Shown: positions 8,858 through 17,873 of the stretch, piece after piece
How positions within the stretch are numbered: position 1 is the stretch's first letter
Layout: every line of letters begins with the position of its first letter
Assembly (NCBI GenBank): GCA_002423545.1
Contig: DIWP01000039.1
Span: 1-53,922 of the forward strand
Origin: Thermoleophilia bacterium UBA6103
GTDB taxonomy: Bacteria; Actinomycetota; Thermoleophilia; UBA2241
DNA length: 53,922 nt
Reading direction: 5' to 3'
Position numbers and translations under genes: made by a program
The notes under the pieces: generated by a model
Database searches by the model: none
What the model was told of the DNA's origin: nothing
The model's input: the letters and a program-made list of their open reading frames with translations, nothing else

Positions 8858-9825
8858 GCAAGCCCAAGTTCGCGATGTACTGGGCGGCGGCCTGCGGTGG
8901 CTGCGAGATCGCCGTCCTGCAGATCAAGGAGAAGATCCTCGAGGTCGCCGAGAACTTCGACATCGTCTTCTGGCCGGTGGCCACCGACTTCAAGTACAAG
9001 GACGTCGAGGCGATGGCCGACGGTGAGATCCTTCTCACCCTGTTCAACGGCGCCGTCCGCAACTCGGAGAACGAGTACATGGCGCACCTGCTGCGCCAGA
9101 AGTCGCAGGTCCTCGTCGCCTTCGGCGCCTGCGCGGCGCAGGGCGGCATCCCGGGCCTGGCCAACGTTTCCACCGCGGCGGAGATCAAGGAGCTCGTCTA
9201 CATCGACAACCCGTCGGTGCAGAACCCCGATCGCGTCTTCCCCGTGGAGCGCTTCGAGGTCCCCGAGGGCGAGCTCGACCTGCCGCACCTCTACGACACC
9301 GTCAGGGCGCTCGATCAGGTCGAGGACGTCGACTACTACATCCCCGGCTGCCCGCCGGAGGGTCCGCAGATCTGGGCCGTCCTGGAGACCATCATCGGCA
9401 TCCTCAAGAACGGCGGCGACCTGCCGCCCAAGGGTACCGTGCTGGGCGCCGGCACCAAGACCTGCTGCGACGAGTGCTCGCGGGTCAAGAAGGAGAAGAA
9501 GATCACCGGCTTCAAGAAGCCGTGGGAGGTCCCCTGGGACCCGGAGACATGCCTGCTCGAGCAAGGCATCATCTGCATGGGCCCGGTCACGCGAGACGGC
9601 TGCGGCGGTCGCTGCACGTCCGTCGGCATGCCGTGCCGTGGCTGCTATGGGCCGCCGCCCGGCGTCACCGACCAGGGCGCCAAGATGCTGAGCACCCTGG
9701 CGTCGATCATCGACGCCGAGTCGCCCGAGAAGATCGCCGAGATCGCGGCCACCGTGCCCGACCCGCTGGGGACCTTCTATCGCTTCGGGCTGGCCAAGTC
9801 GATGCTGAGAAGGGCCAAGGTGTGA
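8854..9825 (+). CDS. mvhG: Group 3c [NiFe]-hydrogenase small subunit (MvhG)
   Basis: The 323-residue small subunit carries the electron-transfer clusters of a methyl-viologen-reducing hydrogenase. The proximal-cluster ligands are visible in C-G-G-C-E, G-A-C-A-A-Q-G-G and G-C-P-P-E-G-P. C-terminal cysteines in CCDEC, CMGP and the run DGCGGRC...PCRGC supply further clusters. There is no twin-arginine signal, so the enzyme is cytosolic. It overlaps mvhD and is followed after one base by the large subunit. Family and complex assignment are firm from motifs and operon. Confidence 0.94.
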   Translation: MSKPKFAMYWAAACGGCEIAVLQIKEKILEVAENFDIVFWPVATDFKYKDVEAMADGEILLTLFNGAVRNSENEYMAHLLRQKSQVLVAFGACAAQGGIPGLANVSTAAEIKELVYIDNPSVQNPDRVFPVERFEVPEGELDLPHLYDTVRALDQVEDVDYYIPGCPPEGPQIWAVLETIIGILKNGGDLPPKGTVLGAGTKTCCDECSRVKKEKKITGFKKPWEVPWDPETCLLEQGIICMGPVTRDGCGGRCTSVGMPCRGCYGPPPGVTDQGAKMLSTLASIIDAESPEKIAEIAATVPDPLGTFYRFGLAKSMLRRAKV

Positions 9826-9826
9826 C

Positions 9827-11296
9827 ATGAAGAAGGTGAGTATCGATCCCATCACCAGGCTCGAGGGTCACGGGAAGATCGAGATCTTCGTCGACGACAA
9901 CGGCGAGGTCGCGAACGTCTACTTCCAGATCCCCGAGCTGCGTGGCTTCGAGCGTTTCTGCGTCGGCCGGCCGGTCGAGGAGCTCGCGCGCATCACGCCG
10001 CGTATCTGCGGCGTGTGCCCCGAGGCGCATCACATGGCGGCCGCCAAGGCCATCGACGCCTGCTACGGCGCCGAGCCGACGCGGACCGGCAAGATGCTGC
10101 GCGAGATCCTCTACAACGCGTTCTCGGCCGCCGATCACACGACCCACTTCTTCGTTCTTGCCGCACCCGACTTCGTGGTCGGCCCCATGGCCGACCCGGC
10201 CGAGCGCAACATCCTCGGGCTCATCGCCAAGGTCGGTCCGGAGGCCGGCGGCAAGGTGATCCAGATGCGTGCCTGGTCGCACGAGCTCATCGAGATCATC
10301 GGCGGCCGCTCGGTGCATCCGGTCTCGACGGTCCCCGGTGGTGTCAGCAAGCCGCTCAGCAAGGAAGAGGCGGCGCGGGTCAAGGAGATCGCGGATTACC
10401 AGGTCGAGTTCGCGCAGTTCGCCATCGAGATCTTCAACCAGGTCGTCCTTGGCAACTCCGAGTACGTCGACCTCATCATGAGCGACATGTACGCCCACAA
10501 GACGTATTACATGGGCGTCGTCGATGAGAACAACAAGGTGAACTTCTACGACGGCGACATCCGCGTCGTCGATCCGGACGGCAAGGAGTTCGTCAAGTTC
10601 GCTCCCGACGACTACCTGCAGCACATCACCGAGCGCGTGGAGCCGTACAGCTACCTCGTGTATCCGTACCTCACCGGTGTGGGCTGGAAGGGCTTCGTCG
10701 ACGGCAAGGACTCCGGCGTCTATCGTGCCGCCCCGCTGGCTCGCCTCAACGCCGCCGACGGCATGTCGACGCCGCTGGCCCAGGCCGAGTACGAGCGTTA
10801 CTTTGAGACGCTCGGCGGCAAGCCGGTCCATGCCACGCTGGCTACTCACTGGGCGAGGCTGGTAGAGCTTCTCTATGCCGCGGAGCGCACGCAGGATCTG
10901 GCCAACGACCCCGACGTCACCAGCACCGACATCCACAGCATGCCGACCGGGATCACCGGTGAGGGCATCGGTGTGGTCGAGGCGCCACGCGGCACGCTCT
11001 ATCACCACTACAAGACCGATGAGAACGGCTTCGTCACGGCGTGCAACCTCATCGTCGGCACCACCAACAACAACGCCGCCATCAGCATGTCGCTCAAAAA
11101 GGCCGCTCAGGGTCTCATCCAGCCCGGCGGCGAGATCAGCGAGGGTCTGCTGAACGAGGTCGAGATGGCGTTCCGCGCCTACGACCCGTGCTTCGGCTGC
11201 GCCACGCACACGCTGTTCGGTGAGATGCCGCTCGAGGTCGCCGTCCGTGAGCAGAGCACTGGGGAGGTGCTCAACACCGTCAGGCGGTTCGTCTGA
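9827..11296 (+). CDS. mvhA: Group 3c [NiFe]-hydrogenase large subunit (MvhA)
   Basis: The 489-residue catalytic subunit has both nickel-ligating pairs: RICGVCPEAHH (Cys61 and Cys64) and DPCFGCATH (residues 453-461). It oxidises H2, or evolves it in reverse, at a Ni-Fe(CN)2CO centre. A 28-residue tail follows the histidine and should be cleaved off by an endopeptidase after cofactor insertion; the protease gene comes right after (11306). The start ATG lies one base past the mvhG stop. It is cytosolic and forms a complex with MvhG and MvhD that feeds HdrA. Confidence 0.95.
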   Translation: MKKVSIDPITRLEGHGKIEIFVDDNGEVANVYFQIPELRGFERFCVGRPVEELARITPRICGVCPEAHHMAAAKAIDACYGAEPTRTGKMLREILYNAFSAADHTTHFFVLAAPDFVVGPMADPAERNILGLIAKVGPEAGGKVIQMRAWSHELIEIIGGRSVHPVSTVPGGVSKPLSKEEAARVKEIADYQVEFAQFAIEIFNQVVLGNSEYVDLIMSDMYAHKTYYMGVVDENNKVNFYDGDIRVVDPDGKEFVKFAPDDYLQHITERVEPYSYLVYPYLTGVGWKGFVDGKDSGVYRAAPLARLNAADGMSTPLAQAEYERYFETLGGKPVHATLATHWARLVELLYAAERTQDLANDPDVTSTDIHSMPTGITGEGIGVVEAPRGTLYHHYKTDENGFVTACNLIVGTTNNNAAISMSLKKAAQGLIQPGGEISEGLLNEVEMAFRAYDPCFGCATHTLFGEMPLEVAVREQSTGEVLNTVRRFV

Positions 11297-11305
11297 CGGT
11301 ATGAG

Positions 11306-11821
11306 ATGCCTGCGGAGCAGACAGACGTGACGCCGGCTTCGCAGGCCGGGAACGCCCCCGACGAGCGGATCCTCGTCCTGGGGATGGGGAACCCCATCCT
11401 CTCCGACGACGGCTTCGGTCTGGTGGTCGCAGAGCGGCTGCGGGCCGAGTCTCTGCCGGACGGGGTGTCGGTCGTGAGCAGCGAGATCGCCGGGCTGCGG
11501 CTGCTGGAGCTCATGCGCGGTCACGACAAGGTCGTGATCGTCGATGCGCTCGCCAGCGGCAGCCGCAGACCCGGCGAGATCGCCCGCTTCAGCGGCGACG
11601 ATTTCAAGGGCGGGCACCGGTACGCCGCCGCGCACTCACTCTGCATCCGCACCGTCCTCGACCTCGGCGAGAAGCTCGGCTACGACATGCCGGGCGAGGT
11701 CGTCGCGTACGCCGTCGAGGCCGTCGATGTCGAGACGTTCGGAGAAGAGCTCTCGCCGCCGGTCGCGGCATCGGTCGACGAAGTCCTCGAGCTGGTGCGG
11801 CACGAGATCGGTATTCGGTGA
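11306..11821 (+). CDS. [NiFe]-hydrogenase maturation endopeptidase
   Basis: The 171-residue protein is a HyaD/HycI-type protease (peptidase M52) that removes the C-terminal tail of the large subunit once nickel is bound. The family start VLGMGNPILSDDGFG is present with the metal-binding aspartate, as are a VDA strand motif and the histidine in A-A-A-H-S. An N-terminal extension of about 20 residues precedes the first strand, so the true start may be slightly downstream. Its position after mvhA suggests it processes that subunit; a second, different protease follows the other hydrogenase at 46905. Confidence 0.9.
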   Translation: MPAEQTDVTPASQAGNAPDERILVLGMGNPILSDDGFGLVVAERLRAESLPDGVSVVSSEIAGLRLLELMRGHDKVVIVDALASGSRRPGEIARFSGDDFKGGHRYAAAHSLCIRTVLDLGEKLGYDMPGEVVAYAVEAVDVETFGEELSPPVAASVDEVLELVRHEIGIR

Positions 11822-11840
11822 CGCAGCGCGACCACAGCCG

Positions 11841-12719
11841 ATGAACGAGTCCACCAGCATCGTCCTGTTCGCCAACCACGGCGCCGTCGCCGTACGCGAG
11901 GCGGTGCAGAACCTGGAGCAGACCACCAACGGCTCGGCGCAGCTCGTGGTCATGGCGCGGGAGATCCGCGAGGATGTGGCCACGTACCTCACCCGCCTCT
12001 GTCTGCGCGGGCGCATCGCCGGCTTCGGCTTCGATCCCAAGGGCATCGGGCGTTCGCATTGCGGCATGGACGGGGCCTTCGCGCTCACCGAGGGCCGCGT
12101 GCTGGTGCGGGTACAGGACGACCTGCGGTACGAGCCGGGCTGGCTGGAGAAGGTCATCGCGGTGCTGAGTGGGCATGAGGACATCGGCATGCTCGGGCTG
12201 CTGCCGCCGCAGACGCCGAGAAAGCGCGGGCGTCCCCCCAAGCCGCGCTCGGACGCGGAGCTCTGCGACCGGGTCGACTGGCGCTCGTTCGCGGTGCGCC
12301 GCGACGTGTGGCTGGAGCACGAGCGCCTGCTCATCACCGAGCAGGCGGGTTGGGACTGTCCGTTCCAGCAGGTGCTCAAGGACATGGGCCTGCGGCTGGC
12401 GTGGCTGCCCGGCCAGACGGAGATAATCGACGTCCGTGAGCCGAGCCTGGCTGACGTTGAGGGCGTGCCGGAGGGTACGCAGCCGCTGCACGACGGTCCC
12501 GTCGGCGGCATGCATCGTATCCAGCAGGTCCATCGCGTCGGCGACGACGTCCTGGTGACCTGCCTGGCCTGTGGCAACACCGAGCTCGAGGTACTCGGCG
12601 CCCAGGTCGAGCTCTGTGAGAAGCATGGTGTGGCGGTCGGTATCAGCTACACCATGCGCTGCAGCGCCTGCGGCGAGCTGCACCACGAGGAGGACGTCCA
12701 GTTCCGATGCCCCGAGTGA
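11841..12719 (+). CDS. GT2-like protein with AT-hook-like segment and C-terminal zinc ribbon
   Basis: The 292-residue protein sits between the maturation protease and hypF. Residues 1 to about 200 look like a family 2 glycosyltransferase (GT-A) fold: a start SIVLFANHGAVAVREAVQNL, V-R-V-Q-D-D-L-R-Y in place of the usual D-x-D region, and a W-R-S-F-A-V-R-R-D-V-W stretch. A basic RKRGRPPKPR insertion matches the core of an AT-hook. The last 60 residues contain CLAC, ELCEKH, CSAC and a final C, which suggests zinc binding. I know no function for this combination in hydrogenase maturation. It could be a genuine transferase, a cofactor-handling factor or a regulator. Operon position argues for a hydrogenase-linked role, but that is inference. 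Confidence 0.75.
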   Translation: MNESTSIVLFANHGAVAVREAVQNLEQTTNGSAQLVVMAREIREDVATYLTRLCLRGRIAGFGFDPKGIGRSHCGMDGAFALTEGRVLVRVQDDLRYEPGWLEKVIAVLSGHEDIGMLGLLPPQTPRKRGRPPKPRSDAELCDRVDWRSFAVRRDVWLEHERLLITEQAGWDCPFQQVLKDMGLRLAWLPGQTEIIDVREPSLADVEGVPEGTQPLHDGPVGGMHRIQQVHRVGDDVLVTCLACGNTELEVLGAQVELCEKHGVAVGISYTMRCSACGELHHEEDVQFRCPE

Positions 12720-12757
12720 GATCGACCCATGCCGAGCCCGTCGAGAGCGGGGCGAAC

Positions 12758-15409
12758 GTGAGCGCCCGAGAGCTGTGGGTGCGGGGGGTGGTGCAGGGGG
12801 TCGGCTTCCGACCGTTCGTCTACGGCCTGGCCCAGCGGCACGGAGTCGACGGCTGGGTCCGCAACACCTCGGCCGGTGTGCAGATCGTGGTGGAAGGCGA
12901 GCCGGCCGTCGTCGAGTCGTTTGTCGAGGCGCTGCCGCGGGAGGCGCCGCCGCGCTCCTTCATCGCCTCACTGGAGGTCGCTGAAGTCGCGCCGGAGGGG
13001 GAGAAGGGCTTCCGCATCCTCGAGAGTGCCGCCGACCCCGGCGCCTATCAGCTCGTCTCGCCGGACATCGCGCTCTGCCCGAACTGCCGCCGTGAGCTGC
13101 TCGATCCGACAGACCGCAGGCACGGCTACCCGTTCATCAACTGTACCGACTGCGGGCCACGGTTCACGATCATCGAGTCACTGCCGTACGATCGCGCCCG
13201 GACCACGATGCGTCACTTCCCGCTGTGCCCGGAGTGCCGGCGCGAGTACGAGGATCCCGCCGATCGTCGCTTCCATGCGGAGCCCAACGCCTGTCCGGTC
13301 TGCGGACCGCGTACGGTGCTGCTGGCGCGACGGACGGTCGCGGATCCGGCTGCGGCTCCACGGGCCGCGTCGTGGGAGGACGTCGCCGCTCGCGGGGAGA
13401 TGCCGGCCGCGGCGCCGGCCGCCGCCGGCGCCGGTGATGCAGCGCCCGGCGCCGGCCGCGACTGCGACGCGCCGAGGACCACTGACGTGGCCGACGACCT
13501 GATCGTCCTCTCCGGTAGCGACGGCGAGCATCCGCAGGCCGCGGTAGACGAGGCCGCCGGCCTCCTGCGGCACGGCCGCATCGTGGCGATCAAGGGCCTC
13601 GGCGGCTTCCACCTGGCCTGCGACGCCACCGATGAGCATGCCGTGCAGGAGCTCAAGCGTCGCAAGGGCCGGCCGCACAAGCCGCTGGCCGTCATGTTCG
13701 CCGACCTCGACCAGATGCGGCAGCACTGCCGGGTCTCGACCGGCGAGGCGGAGCTGCTGCAGTCGCCGGAGCATCCGATCGTGCTGCTGGAGTGGCGCGG
13801 AGTGGGCCCCGCGGGCGAGCCGCTGGCCGAGGTCGGGGCAGCCGACGGCGGGCCGGAGATAGCGGCCGAGGTCGCCGTGCGGCAGCGCTACCTTGGGTGC
13901 ATGCTGCCGTACACGCCGCTGCATCTGCTGTTGCTGCGGGCGGCCGGCAGACCGCTGGTCATGACCAGCGGCAATCTGGCCGAGGAGCCGATCGTGACGT
14001 CGTGGGGGGAGTCCGGCCGGCTCGGCTCCATCCCCGATGCGTACCTGCTCCACGATCGCGGCATCCGGGCCCGCTACGACGACTCGGTGGCGCTGGTGCG
14101 CAGGGGAACGCCTCGGCTTGTGCGTCGCTCGCGCGGCTACGCTCCGTTCCCGGTCCCCCTGCCGGCCGATCTGCCGTCGGTCCTGGCGTGCGGCGCCGAG
14201 CTGAAGAACACGTTCTGCCTCACCCGCGACCGGCACGCCTTCATCAGCCAGCACATCGGCGATCTCGAGAACCTCGAGACGCTCGAGTCGTTCCACGACG
14301 GCATCGACCTCTACCAGGATCTGTTCGGGGTGGCTCCGGCGGTCATCGCCTTCGATCTGCACCCTGAATACCTCGCCACCAAGTACGCGGTCGAGCGACT
14401 GAATGGCGCGGACTCCCGGGGGGAGAAGGCGCTGCGGGGCGTCGGGGTGCAGCACCACCACGCCCACATCGTGAGCTGCATGACCGAGAACGGCGTGCTG
14501 GAGCCGGTGATCGGCGTGAGCCTGGACGGCCTCGGCTTCGGCGCCGACGGACACCTGTGGGGCGGCGAACTGCTTGTCTGCGACGCGCTCGGCTTCCGAC
14601 GCGTCGCGCACCTGGAGTACCTGCCGCTGCCCGGCGGCTCGCTGGCCATCCGCACGCCGGCCCGGACCGCCGCCGGGTGGCTGGCCGCGGCGCTCGGGCC
14701 CGAGGCGGTGGAGCGGGCGCTTGCCGCCGGCCTCGAGCTGAGCGACCAGGAGGCGGCCGTGGTGGTCCGGCAGGTCGAGACCGGCCTCAACGCGCCGCTC
14801 ACCTCGAGCTGCGGGCGCCTCTTCGACTGCGTCGCGGCGCTGGCCGGCCTGCGCGGCTCGATCACGTATGAAGGTCAGGCTGCCATCGAGCTGGAGATGG
14901 TCTCACGGCCGGGCGCCGACCCTTACCCGTACGCTCTCGATGGCGACCCCGGTGCGGCGCTCGCCGCCGGCCCCATCGGCGTGACCGACCGACCCGGTGC
15001 CGTCGTGCGGCCTGTCGATGGTCCCGGCGAAGGTCCCGGAAACGGCGCCAGGCCGCTTGAGCCGCTCCTGGTGCGGCTGGCGCCGCTGCTTGAGGCGGTG
15101 CTGGCCGATGCGGAGTCCGGTCGTTCGCCGGCGCTCATCGGCTCCCGACTGCACGCCACCGTCGCCGGCCTCGTCGTGGATCTGGCGCGGCGGGTGCGTC
15201 GGGCGAGCGGGATGGGCATCGTCGCCCTGAGCGGCGGCGTGTTCCAGAACCGTTTGCTGACCGATCTATGTCAAGACGCCCTGGAAGCCGACGGCTTCCG
15301 AGTGCTCACGCATGCCCTCGTGCCCGCCAACGACGGCGGTCTGTCGCTCGGGCAGGCTGTGATCGCGGGATACAATCAACCAGAACGACGGGACGACCCA
15401 TGTGCCTAG
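12758..15409 (+). CDS. hypF: Carbamoyltransferase HypF
   Basis: HypF makes the cyanide ligands of the [NiFe] site: it uses carbamoyl phosphate and ATP to carbamoylate the C-terminal cysteine of HypE. Domains in order are acylphosphatase (V-R-G-V-V-Q-G-V-G-F-R-P), two zinc-finger pairs (CPNC/CTDC and CPEC/CPVC), YrdC-like (KGLGGFHLACDA) and the Kae1-like carbamoyltransferase domain (QHHHAHIVSCM; SGGVFQNRLL). With 883 residues it is longer than usual (about 750) because of an Ala/Gly-rich insertion of roughly 60 residues between the zinc fingers and YrdC. I start at the GTG at 12758 next to the acylphosphatase domain; an ATG at 12707 overlapping the previous gene is an alternative. It overlaps hypC. 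Confidence 0.95.
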   Translation: MSARELWVRGVVQGVGFRPFVYGLAQRHGVDGWVRNTSAGVQIVVEGEPAVVESFVEALPREAPPRSFIASLEVAEVAPEGEKGFRILESAADPGAYQLVSPDIALCPNCRRELLDPTDRRHGYPFINCTDCGPRFTIIESLPYDRARTTMRHFPLCPECRREYEDPADRRFHAEPNACPVCGPRTVLLARRTVADPAAAPRAASWEDVAARGEMPAAAPAAAGAGDAAPGAGRDCDAPRTTDVADDLIVLSGSDGEHPQAAVDEAAGLLRHGRIVAIKGLGGFHLACDATDEHAVQELKRRKGRPHKPLAVMFADLDQMRQHCRVSTGEAELLQSPEHPIVLLEWRGVGPAGEPLAEVGAADGGPEIAAEVAVRQRYLGCMLPYTPLHLLLLRAAGRPLVMTSGNLAEEPIVTSWGESGRLGSIPDAYLLHDRGIRARYDDSVALVRRGTPRLVRRSRGYAPFPVPLPADLPSVLACGAELKNTFCLTRDRHAFISQHIGDLENLETLESFHDGIDLYQDLFGVAPAVIAFDLHPEYLATKYAVERLNGADSRGEKALRGVGVQHHHAHIVSCMTENGVLEPVIGVSLDGLGFGADGHLWGGELLVCDALGFRRVAHLEYLPLPGGSLAIRTPARTAAGWLAAALGPEAVERALAAGLELSDQEAAVVVRQVETGLNAPLTSSCGRLFDCVAALAGLRGSITYEGQAAIELEMVSRPGADPYPYALDGDPGAALAAGPIGVTDRPGAVVRPVDGPGEGPGNGARPLEPLLVRLAPLLEAVLADAESGRSPALIGSRLHATVAGLVVDLARRVRRASGMGIVALSGGVFQNRLLTDLCQDALEADGFRVLTHALVPANDGGLSLGQAVIAGYNQPERRDDPCA

Positions 15410-15642
15410 CAATACCCATGCGGATAGCGGCCATCGCCGACGGCATGGCCGACATCGAGCTCGGTGGCCTCAGACAGAGGACGAGCCTCCTTCTGCTGCC
15501 CGACGCCAGGGTCGGCGACTACGTGCTGGTGCACGCCGGCTGCGCCATCACCGTCCTCGATGAGGTCGAGGCACAGGAGCGGCTGGCCATGTTCGCCGAG
15601 CTGACCGCCGCCGACGACGAGTCCGGCGCCCGCGATGAGTGA
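15400..15642 (+). CDS. hypC: Hydrogenase assembly chaperone HypC
   Basis: The 80-residue protein begins MCLAIPMRI, the HypC/HybG signature in which Cys2 helps carry the Fe(CN)2CO unit together with HypD and deliver it to the hydrogenase large subunit. The beta-barrel pattern (VGDYVLVHAGCAITVLDE) and length fit the family. It overlaps both hypF (10 bases) and hypD (8 bases), showing tight coupling in the hypFCDE block. Confidence 0.95.
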   Translation: MCLAIPMRIAAIADGMADIELGGLRQRTSLLLLPDARVGDYVLVHAGCAITVLDEVEAQERLAMFAELTAADDESGARDE

Positions 15643-16726
15643 GGCGCCGGGCGCCGGTCGTACGGGAGGCGCCGAGGATGTCCGCGCCGTCGCCGCGGAG
15701 CTTGCGGCGGCGGCCGGCGGCCGTACGCTCTCGTACATGGAGGTCTGCGGCACGCACACCATGGCCATCGCCCGGCATGGGCTGCGCCAGCTCCTGCCCG
15801 ACGGCGTGCGGCTCGTGTCGGGCCCCGGCTGTCCGGTCTGCGTCACCGCCATCGGCGATCTCGATCGGGCCGTTGCCTACGCTCGTCTGCCCCAGGTGAC
15901 CCTGGCGACGTTCGGTGATCTGGTCCGCGTGCCGGCGTCGCGCACCACGCTCGCCGAGGAACGGGCCGCGGGCGCCGACGTCAAGGTGGTGTACTCGGCG
16001 CTCGACGCCGTCGATCTGGCGGCGGCGGTCCCCGAGCGCGAAGTCGTCTTCATCGGCATCGGCTTCGAGACCACGGCGCCGACCGTGGCCGCGGCGCTCA
16101 TCGCGGCCCGCGACCGGGACGTGCGCAACTTCTCGGTCCTCTGCCTGCACAAGACGATGCCGGCGCCGCTGCGGACGCTGCTCGAGGCCGGCGAGACGCC
16201 GCTCGACGGCTTCATCCTGCCCGGCCACGTCAGTGTCATCACCGGTCCCGAAGCCTTCTCCTTCCTGCCGGCGGAGTACGGCGTGGGCGGTGTCGTCGCC
16301 GGCTTCGAGCCCGACGATGTGCTCGGGGCGCTGCTGGCGCTGGCGCGTCAGGAGACGCCGGCCATCGAGAACGGCTATGTACGCGCGGTGCATCCGCACG
16401 GCAACGTCGTCGCCCGGCAGATCATGGACAAGGTCTTCGTGCCGTGCGACGCGCACTGGCGTGGCCTCGGCGAGATCGCCGGCTCCGGTCTGGCGCTGGC
16501 GCCGGCCTTCGCCGCCTTCGACGCGCAGGAGCGGTTCACCGTCGATCCCGGCGAGCCGCTCGAGCCGGCCGGGTGCCGCTGCGGCGAGGTCCTGCGCGGC
16601 CTCATCGACCCGTCCGACTGCGGTCTGTTCGGCCGGCGCTGCACGCCGCAGACGCCGATCGGCGCCTGTATGGTCTCCAGCGAGGGCGCCTGCGCGGCGC
16701 ACTTCCGTTTCCGTGACCTGGTGTGA
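15635..16726 (+). CDS. hypD: Hydrogenase maturation protein HypD
   Basis: The 363-residue iron-sulfur protein is the scaffold on which Fe(CN)2CO is assembled with HypC. Diagnostic motifs are MEVCGTHTM, SGPGCPVC and GFETTAPT, plus C-terminal cysteines (CRCGEVL, DCGLFG, RRCTPQ, GACMVSSEGAC) that bind the [4Fe-4S] cluster. The length is typical. It starts inside the hypC end, and hypE follows after 7 bases. Confidence 0.95.
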   Translation: MSEAPGAGRTGGAEDVRAVAAELAAAAGGRTLSYMEVCGTHTMAIARHGLRQLLPDGVRLVSGPGCPVCVTAIGDLDRAVAYARLPQVTLATFGDLVRVPASRTTLAEERAAGADVKVVYSALDAVDLAAAVPEREVVFIGIGFETTAPTVAAALIAARDRDVRNFSVLCLHKTMPAPLRTLLEAGETPLDGFILPGHVSVITGPEAFSFLPAEYGVGGVVAGFEPDDVLGALLALARQETPAIENGYVRAVHPHGNVVARQIMDKVFVPCDAHWRGLGEIAGSGLALAPAFAAFDAQERFTVDPGEPLEPAGCRCGEVLRGLIDPSDCGLFGRRCTPQTPIGACMVSSEGACAAHFRFRDLV

Positions 16727-16733
16727 GGCGGCC

Positions 16734-17810
16734 GTGAGCGATCGCATCCTCATCGGACACGGCAGCGGCGGCCGTCTCTATCGCGACCTGGTGCACGACA
16801 TCTTCCTGGCCCGTTTCTCCAATCCCGAGCTGGACCGGCTCGAGGACGCCGCCGAGCTACGGCTGAGCGGACGCTTCGCCGCTGGCGGTGAAGGACGACC
16901 CGGCGGCGATCCGGGCGCGGGCGCCGGCTCGTCCCGTCCCCGGCTGGCCTTCACCACAGACAGCCATGTGGTCCGGCCGTTGCGCTATCCCGGCGGCGAT
17001 ATCGGCCGTCTGGCGGTGGCCGGCACCGTCAACGACCTGGCGACGGCGGCCGCGCGGCCGCTGGCGCTGGCGGCCGCCTTCATCATCGAGGAGGGCCTGC
17101 CGCTGGCGGAGCTCGAGTGGTTCACCGACAGCATGGCGGCCACCGCCCGCGAGGCCGGCGTCGACATCGTCACCGGCGACACCAAGGTCGTGGAGCGCGG
17201 ACTGGCCGACGGCCTCTACATCACCACCACCGGGGTCGGCGAAGTGGTCGTGGAGCACGAGGTGTCGGCACGGGCGGCGCGCTGCGGGGACGTTCTGCTC
17301 CTCTCGGGCAGCGTCGGCGATCACAGCGCCGCCGTCCTGGCGGCGCGGGGCGAGTTCTCCCTGCAGGTGGACGTGCGCAGCGACTGCGCGCCGCTGTGGT
17401 CGCTGACCGAGGCGGCGCTGGCGGCCGGCGGCGAGGCCGTCCGGTTCCTGCGTGACGCCACCCGCGGCGGCCTCACGACGGTGCTCTGCGAACTGGCCGA
17501 GAGCAGCGACCTGGGTGTGGCAGTGGAAGAGGAGGCGATCCCCGTGACGCCGCCGGTGCGAGCCGTCTGCGAGCTGCTCGGCTACGATCCCCTCACGCTG
17601 GCGAACGAGGGCAAGATGGTGCTGGCCGTGGGTCCCGAGCGCGCCGACGAGGTCCTGGCGGCGCTGCGGGCACATCCTCTGGGCCGCCAGGCCGCGCGCA
17701 TCGGCGAGCTGGTGACCGACCATCCGCGGCGTGTCGCCCTGCGTACGGCCTTCGGCACGCGCCGCGTGCTCGACATGCCGGTCGGGGAGCTGCTGCCGCG
17801 CATCTGCTGA
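16734..17810 (+). CDS. hypE: Hydrogenase maturation protein HypE
   Basis: The 358-residue AIR-synthase-like ATPase dehydrates its own C-terminal thiocarboxamide to a thiocyanate that donates the CN ligand. The chain ends in the required P-R-I-C, and the N-terminal G-H-G-S-G-G and central GDTKVVERG motifs are present. The start is the GTG at 16734, seven bases after hypD. It is the last gene of the plus-strand operon. hypA and hypB (nickel insertion) are not in this window and must be elsewhere if the hydrogenases are active. Confidence 0.95.
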   Translation: MSDRILIGHGSGGRLYRDLVHDIFLARFSNPELDRLEDAAELRLSGRFAAGGEGRPGGDPGAGAGSSRPRLAFTTDSHVVRPLRYPGGDIGRLAVAGTVNDLATAAARPLALAAAFIIEEGLPLAELEWFTDSMAATAREAGVDIVTGDTKVVERGLADGLYITTTGVGEVVVEHEVSARAARCGDVLLLSGSVGDHSAAVLAARGEFSLQVDVRSDCAPLWSLTEAALAAGGEAVRFLRDATRGGLTTVLCELAESSDLGVAVEEEAIPVTPPVRAVCELLGYDPLTLANEGKMVLAVGPERADEVLAALRAHPLGRQAARIGELVTDHPRRVALRTAFGTRRVLDMPVGELLPRIC

Positions 17811-17873
17811 CTCCGGCGCGGTCGAGTCCGGATCGATCTCGGACCCGGGAGGCGCCTCGGGCCGTCGCTGGCC

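Noticed and set aside
9827..11296. Selenocysteine version of the hydrogenase
   Set aside because: Both nickel-ligand pairs are encoded by ordinary cysteine codons and no in-frame TGA occurs in the large subunits or HdrA.
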